In this document: positions 33,304 to 41,931 of the stretch, in pieces | How the letters are laid out: every line of letters begins with the position of its first letter | Position numbering within the stretch: position 1 is the stretch's first letter | DNA from: Bacillota bacterium | GTDB taxonomy: Bacteria; Bacillota; Clostridia; Acetivibrionales; Acetivibrionaceae | Direction: 5' to 3' | Assembly: GCA_023398495.1 (NCBI GenBank) | Contig: JAEWSG010000045.1 | Coordinates: 1 to 64,000, forward strand | DNA length: 64,000 nt | Notes under the pieces: model-generated | What the model saw: only the letters and a program-made list of their open reading frames with translations | Database searches by the model: none | What the model was told of the DNA's origin: nothing | Position numbers and translations under genes: made by a program

Positions 33304-33552
33304 ATAGCATGTATTTAAATCTTTAAAAATTTCATTTCCATAAGAATCGTATACGCAATAAACTATATCCATAAAAGTACTAGTTTCAATCGTGTAGCTA
33401 CCTGACTTCAGAGCAAAAAAGCTGAAGAAATCCACATCGCCGGAACTTTCTATAATACCTTCTATAGGTATCTCATTTATGATTGTTGCTGTTTCAAAAT
33501 CATTCCCATGGTCATCCTGCATTTGCGAAATACCAACCAAGCTTAATACCAA
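33304..33552 (-). pseudogene. Remnant of a PPC (pre-peptidase C-terminal) domain gene
   Basis: In the minus strand about 75 codons read DDHGNDFETATIINEIPIEGIIESSGDVDFFSFFALKSGSYTIETS and on (given in the DNA at 33300-33520), a clear secreted-protein PPC beta-domain. It lacks a signal peptide and the protease it would normally follow, and it ends abruptly where it meets the 3' end of the convergent gene. The open frame runs into that gene antisense, so the junction looks like a deletion or insertion scar. Confidence 0.55.
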
Positions 33553-33995
33553 CCTAGTATAATAGCAAAAGCAAACAATATTATACTGTCTTCATCGTTA
33601 ATTACTTCAATATTAAAAAAATCAGGATTAGAATATTTCTTTACAACTGCACCAATCACTTTACTATTACTGGTAACTCTAAAACCAAAATAAGGGATAT
33701 CAGGTATAGCATAGTTTACCTTGGCAGCATAGTAATGTTCGCCTTCTTTTATTATTTTACACGAAGATATAGTTGCAATTAGCTTTCCATCATAGTAAAC
33801 ACTAAATTTTCTTCTTAAACTAAAGATATGCTGCTTAATATAACCTTTAAAATTTCCATGAACATCATTTATATTCAATATATTGCCCCATGTAAAATTT
33901 GGAGTTTTTACAATCAAAATAGTATTTTTATTTTCGTCTTGAACTATATATTTATCTCCAAAATTAATTATTTCTTCTCTGATAATATATTTCAT
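33543..33995 (-). CDS. LURP-one-related (YxjI-like) protein
   Basis: A 150-residue single-domain protein of the LOR/YxjI family, a tubby-like beta-barrel. The sequence has the family rhythm: KYIIREEIINFGDKYIVQDENKN, ..GNILNINDVHGNFKGYIKQ, LRRKFSVYYDGKLIATISS, then YFGFRVTSNSKVIGAVVKK. No catalytic residue is known for the family. GGGAACAT precedes the ATG. It ends 10 bp inside the PPC remnant, showing how compacted this patch is. Confidence 0.75.
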   Translation of the reverse strand: MKYIIREEIINFGDKYIVQDENKNTILIVKTPNFTWGNILNINDVHGNFKGYIKQHIFSLRRKFSVYYDGKLIATISSCKIIKEGEHYYAAKVNYAIPDIPYFGFRVTSNSKVIGAVVKKYSNPDFFNIEVINDEDSIILFAFAIILGWY

Positions 33996-34040
33996 TATGT
34001 TCCCTTTCAGATTTTCATTGTATTCATTATATTACATTTA

Positions 34041-34095
34041 ACTTCAATTTATTGGTGCTTGATAACCCATGATGGGATTTTGGGCACCCGGCAAT
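34041..34095. repeat. Direct repeat with 35355-35408
   Basis: About 54 bp (core TTTATTGGTGCTTGATAAC) recurs at 35355-35408 in the same orientation with roughly 8 mismatches. On the minus strand both can be read as a gene end with YQAPIN before a stop, so they may be two decayed tails of one lost gene family. The rest of 33996-34353 shows no gene. Confidence 0.55.
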
Positions 34096-34353
34096 TCCTG
34101 ATGAACAGAGCCAGGCTTAAAAAATATCTGTCTTTACCAAATACTTTTTTAAGAATGTTCTGGCATTGTACCTTGAACATTCATAAATAATTTCGATATC
34201 ATATTCAAGTACTTTTTCTATAATTGCTTTTAAAATAAGACTTCCTATACCTTTTTTGATATCATTTATCAAAGCAAAACATTACTAATATGTACTTAAT
34301 GTAATTTCAGGTAAAAGGAAAGCCGAAACAGTTGATTCCGGCAGTTTATGTCT

Positions 34354-34401
34354 AGTCAAAAAGAAAAAAGAATATTATTTATTCTTTTTTCTTTTTTGAC
34401 T
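34354..34401 (-). terminator. Long A/T hairpin ending the micro-ORF operon
   Basis: 20 bases at 34354-34373 (AGTCAAAAAG...) are complementary to 34381-34401 with a single bulge; loop ATTATTT. Its first arm lies inside the last codons of the 28-residue ORF, so the gene end and terminator overlap. Confidence 0.65.
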
Positions 34402-34461
34402 AAAATAGATTAACCCTAATACAAGTATCAAAACCAACCAAAACATAATATACGGGTTCAT
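34375..34461 (-). CDS. 28-residue single-span membrane micro-protein
   Basis: ATG 34461 follows AAAGGAGG at ideal spacing and encodes MNPYIMFWLVLILVLGLIYF then SQKRKKNK: one transmembrane helix and a strongly basic cytoplasmic tail. Its start codon overlaps the stop of the preceding ORF (ATGA), so the two are co-translated. Shape is that of a small holin-like or toxin-type peptide or a regulator of a membrane partner; function unknown. Confidence 0.55.
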   Translation of the reverse strand: MNPYIMFWLVLILVLGLIYFSQKRKKNK

Positions 34462-34607
34462 TTTGTTTCCTCCTTTATACCTGTTGTAAATTTAATACCA
34501 GTCCGTGACTTAACCTCAAGCACAACCTTATCGTACTCATAATCCTTAACTGTCAGAGTATGCTTTTTTATTTCAAGGTTCGTATATGTAATTATACTAT
34601 TGGTCAA
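34458..34607 (-). CDS. 49-residue ORF coupled to the membrane micro-protein
   Basis: An open frame ending in TGA that overlaps the next start as ATGA. From TTG 34607 it encodes LTNSIITYTNLEIKKHTLTV.. and ends GIKFTTGIKEETK; the frame is open back to just after the stop of the coiled-coil gene. There is no good ribosome site for the TTG, so translation may depend on the upstream gene. Alternating polar/hydrophobic residues suggest beta strands. Not recognised. Confidence 0.4.
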   Translation of the reverse strand: MTNSIITYTNLEIKKHTLTVKDYEYDKVVLEVKSRTGIKFTTGIKEETK

Positions 34608-34642
34608 GTTGTTTTGCAGATAGGGATATAAGATTTGTTTAG

Positions 34643-34954
34643 TTATTTACCGCCTTTAATTACTTTTATCTCAACTTCTTGTTTTTCCACTTTTGAGGAA
34701 AGCTCAATTACAGCGTTTTCTACAACTACAACTTTATCATAAACCTGATTATAACCATCAAATAGAGCTTTTGAATTGTTATCAAGTTTATTTTCAATAT
34801 GTACGATGTCTGTTTTATCTGCCTTTGAATCAAGTTTTTTATCTATCGAACATATTCTATCATCCATTGAACATATTTTATCATCCATTTTGTCCAATCT
34901 GTTTGTTATGTCAGAATACATCTTGGTCATTAATTCAAACATCTTATCTTCCAT
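34643..34954 (-). CDS. Coiled-coil protein, first gene of the micro-ORF operon
   Basis: A 103-residue protein, almost entirely heptad-like: MEDKMFELMTKMYSDITN, then RLDKMDDKICSMDDRICSIDKKL, ending VEKQEVEIKVIKGGK. ATG 34954 is chosen because GGAAGTG lies 6 nt upstream; the frame is open further up but those residues look non-coding. Upstream to 35254 there is nothing recognisable. Similar short coiled-coil proteins occur near clostridial mobile DNA; function unknown. Confidence 0.6.
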   Translation of the reverse strand: MEDKMFELMTKMYSDITNRLDKMDDKICSMDDRICSIDKKLDSKADKTDIVHIENKLDNNSKALFDGYNQVYDKVVVVENAVIELSSKVEKQEVEIKVIKGGK

Positions 34955-35260
34955 TACAGCACTTCCTTTACAATTTATATTGTCCATTATATCATTTTTC
35001 CATTTGATTAGAAATATTATCCTTAGATTTTTTTCAATCACCCAGTTTACTTGTGGGTGGATTCTTATATTCTGTTTTATTTCAGAACACATCAGGGCAT
35101 TGATTGTCATACACTGATTTTAAACAAAAACCTCCTGAAACAACAATTACCAAAACGATTCTGAAATCCAAACCAATACTTAACGGCTTATACCACGATT
35201 ATCAATAAGTCGCCTGATTAATATTCTTGTCTCATTAAAGGCTTTTTTGCCATGCCTTAA

Positions 35261-35299
35261 AAACGAAATTTCCCGGTTGTTTACCGAGAAATCTCGTTT
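35261..35299 (-). terminator. Hairpin with U-run, minus strand
   Basis: AAACGAAATTTCCCGGT and ACCGAGAAATCTCGTTT pair with two small internal mismatches; on the minus strand it is followed by TTTTTAAGGC. It is the first terminator after the xylanase gene, 290 bp past its stop. Between them lies the 35355-35408 repeat and nothing else clear. Confidence 0.5.
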
Positions 35300-35354
35300 A
35301 TTCTTTATAATTTTTCTTCAAAGATGCCTTTCACAAATGTTTAACAATAGAATC

Positions 35355-35408
35355 ACTTCAGTTTATTGGTGCTTGATAACTCCTGATGAGATTTTTGCAA
35401 CCGACAAT
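35355..35408. repeat. Second copy of the 34041-34095 direct repeat
   Basis: Same orientation as the first copy, about 85% identical by eye, 180 bp beyond the xylanase stop. On the minus strand it again reads as a short tail ending SYQAPIN. Confidence 0.5.
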
Positions 35409-35589
35409 ATATAATCGCTTGCTATTTTTCTGTGAAAAAAAGGTTCTTATCACCAATTTTCTTTTAATGGCCCTTGTCTTCATCGACTCCTACAATATTA
35501 CCAATCTTTCCTTATGATATAAATTGTGATTTCCGAATTGATTCAATCAAATAGCTCTAGTAAATGGCAAAGATTTGGCGTAGTTACTA

Positions 35590-38250
35590 TCAAACCGGAA
35601 GCTTTTTAATAATAGACAATAAATACTGTCTAAGTATAGCAAAATCAATCGAATTAACGCTACCGTCATTATTTAAGTCTCCGGACTTCTTCCAATTATC
35701 TGCCCCCATTTTACTTATAATCCCAAGTAGGTACTGTCTCATCACAGCAAAATCTATCGAATTTACATTACCATCGCCTGTTACATCTCCATATATAACA
35801 ACTGGTGTATCAGATGTTGGGGGATATGTTCCAAGGTCTCCAAGATCAATTTTATAATCCTTCTGAAGTTTTTCGTATTCCCCGTCAAAGTAACTATCCA
35901 GGTATGAATGTCCAAGAATGAATCTGTCTGGATTCATGGCGCCGTAGTACCCTGCATTAGCATTTCCCTGACCGTCAAACAACACATAGCTTCCCTGCCA
36001 TCCTGAACCGGTTACGCCCCAACTGATGATGTGATCGACGTATGGAGCAAACTTAGTAAACAGTTTGTACATCAGTGCATACTCATAACCAAGGGCGTCA
36101 GACTGTCTGACATTTAGTGCTGCAGGAGCAGTCGCCCCGCCACCTGGAGCATCGGTCAACATCTTAAGGTCAAGTTCCGAGTATGAAATACCAGAAAGAA
36201 GGCCTTGGTCAACAAGTGAGGCATAGAGGGCCATGGCATATTGATTATCACTTGCAAGGGTCTTTCCAATCGAATCGTGTCCCTGAATACCGATGTCTTC
36301 GATAAGGGGTCTTCCATCATAAAGCGGATCGGAAAGCCATGCGGTGTTCAGTTCGCGAACCATGTTGTATACCGTCCTCGCTTTGCTGCGGGTTGCAAGA
36401 CCGTAATCGTTGTAGGTAAGTTTTGGAGGATTGTCAACAATATAGGCATCGATGCTACCGTTGTTGTCGTGTCCGTCGAGCTTCATATACTGAGGAAGGG
36501 AAGCGAAATTAGCTTTGTAAGCCGCCGCCATCTTTGCGTTAGGGGCTGCAATGTGAGCATATTTGAAGAGCAAGTAAATGTAATGATCTTTGATGTCGCC
36601 ACTAATTTGATTATCCGACAATGCGACAAGCCAGTTGGTGTGTTTGAGGCTCGCTTTCCAACTGTTCGCATCCTTAGGAATGTTTTCGCTGTGGCGGCTT
36701 TCGTGGACCTCTTCGTTGATTACATCCCATGAATTGAAGGGGATTACTCCACGGGATGCACTTGAGCCATACTTTGTAGCTGTGGTCAGGAAGTGTCGCA
36801 TCACATACATTGTGTGGTTAAACTGCACTCTTCTGGCCATTTCTTTATCTACCTTAACCGTGTTTGTAACTCCATTGCCCAATCCGTAGAAATTGGCTGT
36901 GCCGTTATATCCGGAGGGAAGGTTCGCTGGAATTATCTGCGCCATCCATCCAGGCGCCTGGTTGTACCATGCCAAAACATGTCCATGGGACTTGTACTGT
37001 CCGCGAGTTCCAGAATCCCTGATTGCTTGATAAGAGCTGGTCGGGAAGCTGTACTCAGCTAAACCAGGGCTTGTGGTTGCACCATTTAGGGCTGCACCAT
37101 TAATGCTCTTCAACCAGCTCGGACCACGTGGATGCGTTCCATCGGCCTTGAGATTGTTGCCGTCGACAAAGATTTCATAGTGCCTGGCTCTGGCACCAGT
37201 TACTGATCCAGTTCCAAGTGCACCGACCATAAACAGACCATTTTCCCTGTTGTAAACACTCTTTAATGGTGCTACAGCACTCTGATTTTGTCTATTGACT
37301 ACGTTGGGGAGTGCAATACCATTGGGATCGGGTGCAGTTATTTTTATGTCAGAGACAAGAAGCATACCAATTTCTGCAGGACGGCCATTCTCGCCATGGA
37401 GCTCAAGAATGAAGGTCGAGGAATTGCCTGTTGAAGCTACAATACTGTGGTGAGCCTTAAGCCAGGTTTCACCATTGTAACTGCCAATCCAGTCTGGGTT
37501 AAGGTTGTTGTACTGGTATTCCCTGAGGTAGGTATCGAGGTCAGAGCTGGTATTTCTGATTCTCCACCGCATATATTTGCCCTGTGCACTCTTAGGGTAA
37601 TACACATCAAACTCAATAGTTGAACCTTCCGGGACATTTACAGCCGGGGACAACGGAGATTGAAGGGTGATTCCACCGAATGTGCTTTTCCCACTATGAA
37701 CATAATTTATCTGCAGCACATCATCTTTGTCTTTTGAATCAGTAAAAGGATACGGAATCATTTTATATGTACTTCCTGCAAAGTCAGCAGGAACACGGCT
37801 ATCAAGCGGGGTTCTTGTGGTCCATTTATTGGTAGGTGCAGTAATTTTTACAGGTACTTTACCCAGACCAGGATCAAGACGAAAATAGGGATCTGAACCG
37901 TCCGCTTTTATCTTTCCAGTAAATTTCACTATTGCATCTTTAAGAACAGTTTTGGCTTCACTGGCTGGACTAGAAGTATTGCGTGCAAACTCAAGTGCAT
38001 TATCAAGTTCTTTGAGCTCGTTTGCATACACCCAAGGAAAAGCTTTCTTCACATCAGACCCGTTATCAGTGTAGCTAATCTGGAGCGGGAATTCCTTGTT
38101 ACCAGCTTTTAAAGCTTCGGCTTGTGCAATAAGCTCATTCAGTTCGCTTTCGGCCGCCGCTACTGAGATGGTGTTAAATGCAAATGTGGTAACCAGCATA
38201 ATGACTACGAGGAGTCGGGATACGTTACTTAACAATCTTTTACTTTTCAT
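35590..38250 (-). CDS. Cellulosomal GH10 endo-1,4-beta-xylanase with dockerin
   Basis: An 886-residue secreted enzyme that cuts the xylan backbone. Signal peptide about 1-33 (LLVVIMLVTTFAFNTISVAAA); a helical spacer to 115; a beta-rich region resembling a carbohydrate-binding module (about 120-305); the GH10 barrel (about 325-800) with GHVLAWYNQAP, acid/base Glu513 in WDVINEE and nucleophile Glu692 in SYSELDL; and a type I dockerin (about 818-886) with two good calcium loops, DVTGDGNVNSID and DLNNDGSVNSID. The dockerin would anchor it to a scaffoldin. Base composition is visibly richer in G+C than the neighbours across 36100-37900, and it lies between two copies of a gene fragment, suggesting acquisition or relocation. 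A GGGAGT lies about 13 nt before the ATG. Confidence 0.93.
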   Translation of the reverse strand: MKSKRLLSNVSRLLVVIMLVTTFAFNTISVAAAESELNELIAQAEALKAGNKEFPLQISYTDNGSDVKKAFPWVYANELKELDNALEFARNTSSPASEAKTVLKDAIVKFTGKIKADGSDPYFRLDPGLGKVPVKITAPTNKWTTRTPLDSRVPADFAGSTYKMIPYPFTDSKDKDDVLQINYVHSGKSTFGGITLQSPLSPAVNVPEGSTIEFDVYYPKSAQGKYMRWRIRNTSSDLDTYLREYQYNNLNPDWIGSYNGETWLKAHHSIVASTGNSSTFILELHGENGRPAEIGMLLVSDIKITAPDPNGIALPNVVNRQNQSAVAPLKSVYNRENGLFMVGALGTGSVTGARARHYEIFVDGNNLKADGTHPRGPSWLKSINGAALNGATTSPGLAEYSFPTSSYQAIRDSGTRGQYKSHGHVLAWYNQAPGWMAQIIPANLPSGYNGTANFYGLGNGVTNTVKVDKEMARRVQFNHTMYVMRHFLTTATKYGSSASRGVIPFNSWDVINEEVHESRHSENIPKDANSWKASLKHTNWLVALSDNQISGDIKDHYIYLLFKYAHIAAPNAKMAAAYKANFASLPQYMKLDGHDNNGSIDAYIVDNPPKLTYNDYGLATRSKARTVYNMVRELNTAWLSDPLYDGRPLIEDIGIQGHDSIGKTLASDNQYAMALYASLVDQGLLSGISYSELDLKMLTDAPGGGATAPAALNVRQSDALGYEYALMYKLFTKFAPYVDHIISWGVTGSGWQGSYVLFDGQGNANAGYYGAMNPDRFILGHSYLDSYFDGEYEKLQKDYKIDLGDLGTYPPTSDTPVVIYGDVTGDGNVNSIDFAVMRQYLLGIISKMGADNWKKSGDLNNDGSVNSIDFAILRQYLLSIIKKLPV

Positions 38251-38501
38251 CTTAGTTTTTACTCCCTTTCTTAAGGCCTCTAAATTCTAGGTTTAGAGTT
38301 GCCAAGTTTTTAGATTTCAGAACTCTTTACAACTTTACAGATAAAAATATAAACACCTCCTGTCTAATTTAATACTCTATCTTTCTCATACTTATATTCT
38401 ACTGGTAATATTAGTATCTTTCAACTTTATTTAAGCAAATTCAAGAAATACAAAACAAGCATAATTTCTTTAACATGAACAAAATATTTCTGTTATATTT
38501 A

Positions 38502-38680
38502 CCAAGATGTGGTTGAAAGAATATGAAAACATAAGGCCAGAATTGTCTTATGACACTATGAAGCAAACAAATATTTTCTGTCTCAAATGCGGCAATAGGA
38601 TAAAGAAAGGCAACAAGATAAATGTTTTAAATTTCACAAGTAACAGGGATCAGTATATTTACTTGCACGAGAAGTGCTAA
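38502..38680 (+). pseudogene. Decayed second copy of the 32665-33303 gene
   Basis: 38521-38680 matches the last 160 bp of the 32665-33303 gene with about five differences. Just before it, CAAGATGTGGTTGAA at 38503-38517 matches parental 32971-32985, so about 155 bp in between are deleted. The joint is out of frame and meets TGA at once. The two copies are in direct orientation and flank the PPC remnant, LOR gene, micro-ORFs and xylanase. The low divergence implies a recent duplication. Confidence 0.8.
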
Positions 38681-38736
38681 ATATCTTCAGTCATAACAGA
38701 CTACTTCAAAGTAATTTCTCAGGTGCTTAATGGCTG

Positions 38737-39279
38737 CTATCTAGATTCTAAGGCATTTCCAATTTTCTTTCTAATTCTTAATAATTTCATTCCTACACTA
38801 CTTTGTTTCATTCTCATGCGTTTTGCAATTTCAGAATAAGTATGGTTTTCAATATATTTCATATGTATAATTTGTTTTTCTTCCAAACTCAATTTATTGG
38901 CATATTTAAATATATCTCTTACTATTTCCATTGCCTCATATTGTTCTTCCAAACTGTTACCATCCGCCATTTCATATAAGTAATCCTGTATATTACCATC
39001 CTCATCAAACAAAGATATATATCTGTTTTTATTCTTTATTTTTTGCCTTAACATATCTTTAGACACGTTTACTGCTATAGCACAAACCCATGCATTGAAT
39101 TTAGTTTTGTCTTTTAGTTTGTATATTCCTTCAAATGCCCGCATAAAAGTTATTTGAGTTATATCTTTTGACAATTCTTTATCGTATGTACGAGAAAATG
39201 CGATCTTATACACTCTTCTATAGTTTTCGGAAAATAATTGAGATATAGCATCTTTATTTAGTTCATTTTTTTTGAACAT
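38737..39279 (-). CDS. ECF-type RNA polymerase sigma factor
   Basis: A 180-residue sigma-70 family protein with only regions 2 and 4. Region 2: LFSENYRRVYKIAFSRTYDKELSKDITQITFMRAFEGIYKL..FNAWVCAIAVN (10-70). Region 4: LSLEEKQIIHMKYIENHTYSEIAKRMRMKQSSVGMKLLRIRKKI (130-175), a helix-turn-helix. No anti-sigma gene follows. It is transcribed in the same direction as the ABC operon 330 bp upstream and may respond to, or control, it. GGTGGAAT precedes the ATG. Confidence 0.9.
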   Translation of the reverse strand: MFKKNELNKDAISQLFSENYRRVYKIAFSRTYDKELSKDITQITFMRAFEGIYKLKDKTKFNAWVCAIAVNVSKDMLRQKIKNKNRYISLFDEDGNIQDYLYEMADGNSLEEQYEAMEIVRDIFKYANKLSLEEKQIIHMKYIENHTYSEIAKRMRMKQSSVGMKLLRIRKKIGNALESR

Positions 39280-39609
39280 ATTCCACCTACACCTTAAATT
39301 ATGAATAATATATTATTTATGTATAAATTATCCTTTATGTAAATATATTATATAATCTAGAAAATGTCAACATTGTAAATCATATTCGGGTGCATATAAA
39401 TTAAGTTAAGAAAAGAATTATAGTACTTAAGAAGAAATGTTAAGAAAATTTTTGATGACGCGGAAAAACCATCAAAAGATAATCAAAAAGTAAAATGATT
39501 TGCTCACTGTGCGTTCAACAAGTTTGCATTTTGACCACACAGTGAGTAATTAGAGTATTCAGAATTATTTGATTAATATTCCCACAAGTATATATAGTCT
39601 ATGTAATAC
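39280..39609. other. Gap between ABC operon and sigma gene, with an inverted repeat
   Basis: CTCACTGTG at 39503-39511 pairs exactly with 39538-39546, with a weaker inner GTTCAA/TTTTGAC pairing. It lies about 65 bp after the ATPase stop and may terminate that operon, though the U-run is weak. 39290-39400 is AT-rich and should hold the sigma gene's promoter; no gene is seen. Confidence 0.4.
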
Positions 39610-40245
39610 TTAGTGTAATTTACTCAATTTACCAGCATCCATTTCACAAACTGTATCACACAGAACCTCAATGTCTTCACTGTAATGTGATGATAATATG
39701 ATTGTATGTCCTTCATTTTTCAAGTCTTTAAACAATGTCCTCATCTCAGCAACGCCGTGTTTATCAAGTCCATTCATCGGCTCATCAAGTATCAATAATT
39801 CAGGCTTTTCCATTATCGCCTGTGCTATGCCTAGTCTATGACGCATACCTAAAGAATATTTACGGACACTCTTTTTCATTTGAGGTTCAAGTCCTACCTT
39901 TGAAAGGGTGTCCCTAATCTCACTATCACTTACTTTTTTATGTATTCCAGCCAGCAGTTTTAAATTCCTGTATCCGCTTAGAGAACCTATGAAGCCCGGA
40001 GTTTCTATGATTATTCCAATATCTTGAGAAACAGAAGGTTTTACTTTTTTTCCATTGACCAAAATCTCACCCGAGGTGAGTGTCATAAATCCACATATAC
40101 ACTTGAATAATACAGTTTTACCTGAACCGTTCCGTCCGATAATACCGTGAATTTTTCCCGTTTCAAAGTTGATATTTACATTATTTAGTGCCTGAGTTTC
40201 CTTAAAGGTTTTAAAGGCATTTTTTACTTCTACTATGCTATCCAT
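39610..40245 (-). CDS. ABC transporter ATP-binding protein
   Basis: A 211-residue ATPase subunit of a two-component exporter. Walker A GRNGSGKTVLF, Q-loop region IGIIIETPGFIGSLSGYRNL, signature KYSLGMRHRLGIAQAI, Walker B LLILDEPMNGLD, and switch His in IILSSHYSEDI. The sequence is of the Nat/Bcr type, as in lantibiotic-immunity and antibiotic-resistance exporters. It is downstream of two permease genes, completing the transporter; it ends slightly shorter than most relatives (about 220-300 residues). Confidence 0.9.
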   Translation of the reverse strand: MDSIVEVKNAFKTFKETQALNNVNINFETGKIHGIIGRNGSGKTVLFKCICGFMTLTSGEILVNGKKVKPSVSQDIGIIIETPGFIGSLSGYRNLKLLAGIHKKVSDSEIRDTLSKVGLEPQMKKSVRKYSLGMRHRLGIAQAIMEKPELLILDEPMNGLDKHGVAEMRTLFKDLKNEGHTIILSSHYSEDIEVLCDTVCEMDAGKLSKLH

Positions 40246-40282
40246 TTATATCATCCCTTCTTTCTCATAAATCCAAGTTTGA

Positions 40283-41158
40283 TCAGTCAGCACCTTCAGC
40301 CATATTTATATCTCTTCTGGAAAATGAGATAACAGAAATTATACTCAGTATTAATGATGTTCCTAACAGAAATACAACCGCATATAGAAATGAAGGCGAT
40401 TCGCCCGAGTTGTACCAGTCAATATACTGTAAACTGCTCCAACTGAGCGGAGAAAAATAGTATACTTTGAGTCCTGTTGTTATGCGGCCTACAAATATCG
40501 AAAAATACGAAATAAAAACCAGTATGCCTGCCGTTATTATACCACTCATCTTTCCAACAATCAGATTCAGACTGAAAATAAGGATTCCCGTAAATAAGGT
40601 AACCAGGAAAAACAACCCCAAGCTTATCAGTGTAGCTTCAATGGCTGAAAATGAGGTGATTATACTGTTATTTATCAAAACTGTCAGTTGGATTCCCTTT
40701 TGATATGCACTTGTTGGATTCATTGCCAAGGTCCTTATAACCTTTCCCCAATCACTAGTCAGGTCTATATAGGGCAAAAAGGATATAACCGTAATGACAT
40801 AGTTGATGATAGTGTATATTAAGCTGGTAAAAAACACATAAAACAATTGTCCCAAAACCCAGGAAATTCTCCCTGTCCGTATCATAAGAAAGGGCATATG
40901 TTTGTCTATAAAAGGAGCATCGCAAAATAATAGCATTGCAAAACATCCGTAAATAGGCATTACTGTCGGAGAAATCAATATGTGCGGAAATATCCATGGA
41001 CTAACCCCATATCCTACCATTTTGGCATAATCATATACTCCCGAAAAATTCCATATATTAAAGACTAATATGAGCGTAAAAAGAGTATAGATTTTAATAT
41101 CTACTACCCATTTTTTATAGTTAACGGTTGAACACAAAAGGGCATTTTTAATAATCAT
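40283..41158 (-). CDS. ABC transporter permease
   Basis: A 291-residue membrane protein with about six predicted spans (for example IYTLFTLILVFNIW, LFYVFFTSLIYTIINYVITVISFL, LGLFFLVTLFTGILIFSLNL, AVVFLLGTSLILSIISVISF). It overlaps the preceding permease gene by 4 bp (ATGA) and lies 37 bp before the ATPase. It resembles ABC-2 type permeases of peptide or antibiotic exporters. Substrate unknown. Confidence 0.75.
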   Translation of the reverse strand: MIIKNALLCSTVNYKKWVVDIKIYTLFTLILVFNIWNFSGVYDYAKMVGYGVSPWIFPHILISPTVMPIYGCFAMLLFCDAPFIDKHMPFLMIRTGRISWVLGQLFYVFFTSLIYTIINYVITVISFLPYIDLTSDWGKVIRTLAMNPTSAYQKGIQLTVLINNSIITSFSAIEATLISLGLFFLVTLFTGILIFSLNLIVGKMSGIITAGILVFISYFSIFVGRITTGLKVYYFSPLSWSSLQYIDWYNSGESPSFLYAVVFLLGTSLILSIISVISFSRRDINMAEGAD

Positions 41159-41928
41159 GAGCTTCCTATCCTTTTCTTAATCTGTTTGACAGTAATATAC
41201 AAAAAGGTGCTGAGTATTCCTATGACAGGTATCAACTTGCACAAAAATGCAATCATAGGACTAACACCAGAACATATTCCTTGAATTAAAAAATCTGCTT
41301 TTAAAAAATTTGGTATCGGTGCATTTGTAGTTATTCGCATCAGAACAAAATATAAAACTATAGGAGCTGTCATTATGCTGAATTTATTAGGTATAAAAGA
41401 TGATATTGCTATAGCTGCACCTGCAAATAATGCCCCTGACAGAGAATAATGAACAGTCATAATCAAAATATATATTAATGGCTGGTTATTCTCTAATAGG
41501 ACTGCATAAGAACTGGCGTTTCCAACAGTTCCACCAAACAGAGGAAAAAATATCGATATAATCAGCGTGAAGACAACCATGCCGGTGGCAACGGTCAAAA
41601 AACCAGCAATGACTGAGGAAATAAATTTGCTGATAGCATATTTCTTAGTACCCGTACGTATAACCCAAAAAGGCAGAGCTTTATCCTCCACATCTGAGGC
41701 AAAGGACATGCCATAAGGCAATAGTGGTGCGATACATAAAATGAATAAGGGCGAACCACTACCTGTTAATGCTAAACCAAGTAAATATAAAACATCTGAT
41801 GTGTTGTTAATATATCCCGAACAACTTATAAACATGACAAACATTATTGATATTGTTGATATAACAAAATTGATGGAAAATAAAGCTCTGTATAGATCTG
41901 CTTTTAGTAAAGCTATAAACGTTTTCAT
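41155..41928 (-). CDS. ABC transporter permease
   Basis: A 257-residue membrane protein with about six spans, including FVISTISIMFVMFISCSGYI and FLTVATGMVVFTLIISIFFP, and a short hydrophilic DVEDKALPFWVIRTG turn that its partner permease mirrors (DKHMPFLMIRTGRIS). The two permeases are thus diverged paralogues likely forming a heterodimer. It starts 3 nt after the lipoprotein gene ends, with GGTGG as ribosome site. Confidence 0.75.
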   Translation of the reverse strand: MKTFIALLKADLYRALFSINFVISTISIMFVMFISCSGYINNTSDVLYLLGLALTGSGSPLFILCIAPLLPYGMSFASDVEDKALPFWVIRTGTKKYAISKFISSVIAGFLTVATGMVVFTLIISIFFPLFGGTVGNASSYAVLLENNQPLIYILIMTVHYSLSGALFAGAAIAISSFIPNKFSIMTAPIVLYFVLMRITTNAPIPNFLKADFLIQGICSGVSPMIAFLCKLIPVIGILSTFLYITVKQIKKRIGSS

Positions 41929-41931
41929 TGG

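Noticed and set aside
36241..36889. Plus-strand frames up to 163 codons inside the xylanase gene
   Set aside because: They are antisense shadows made possible by the higher GC of this gene; no ribosome sites and no domain.
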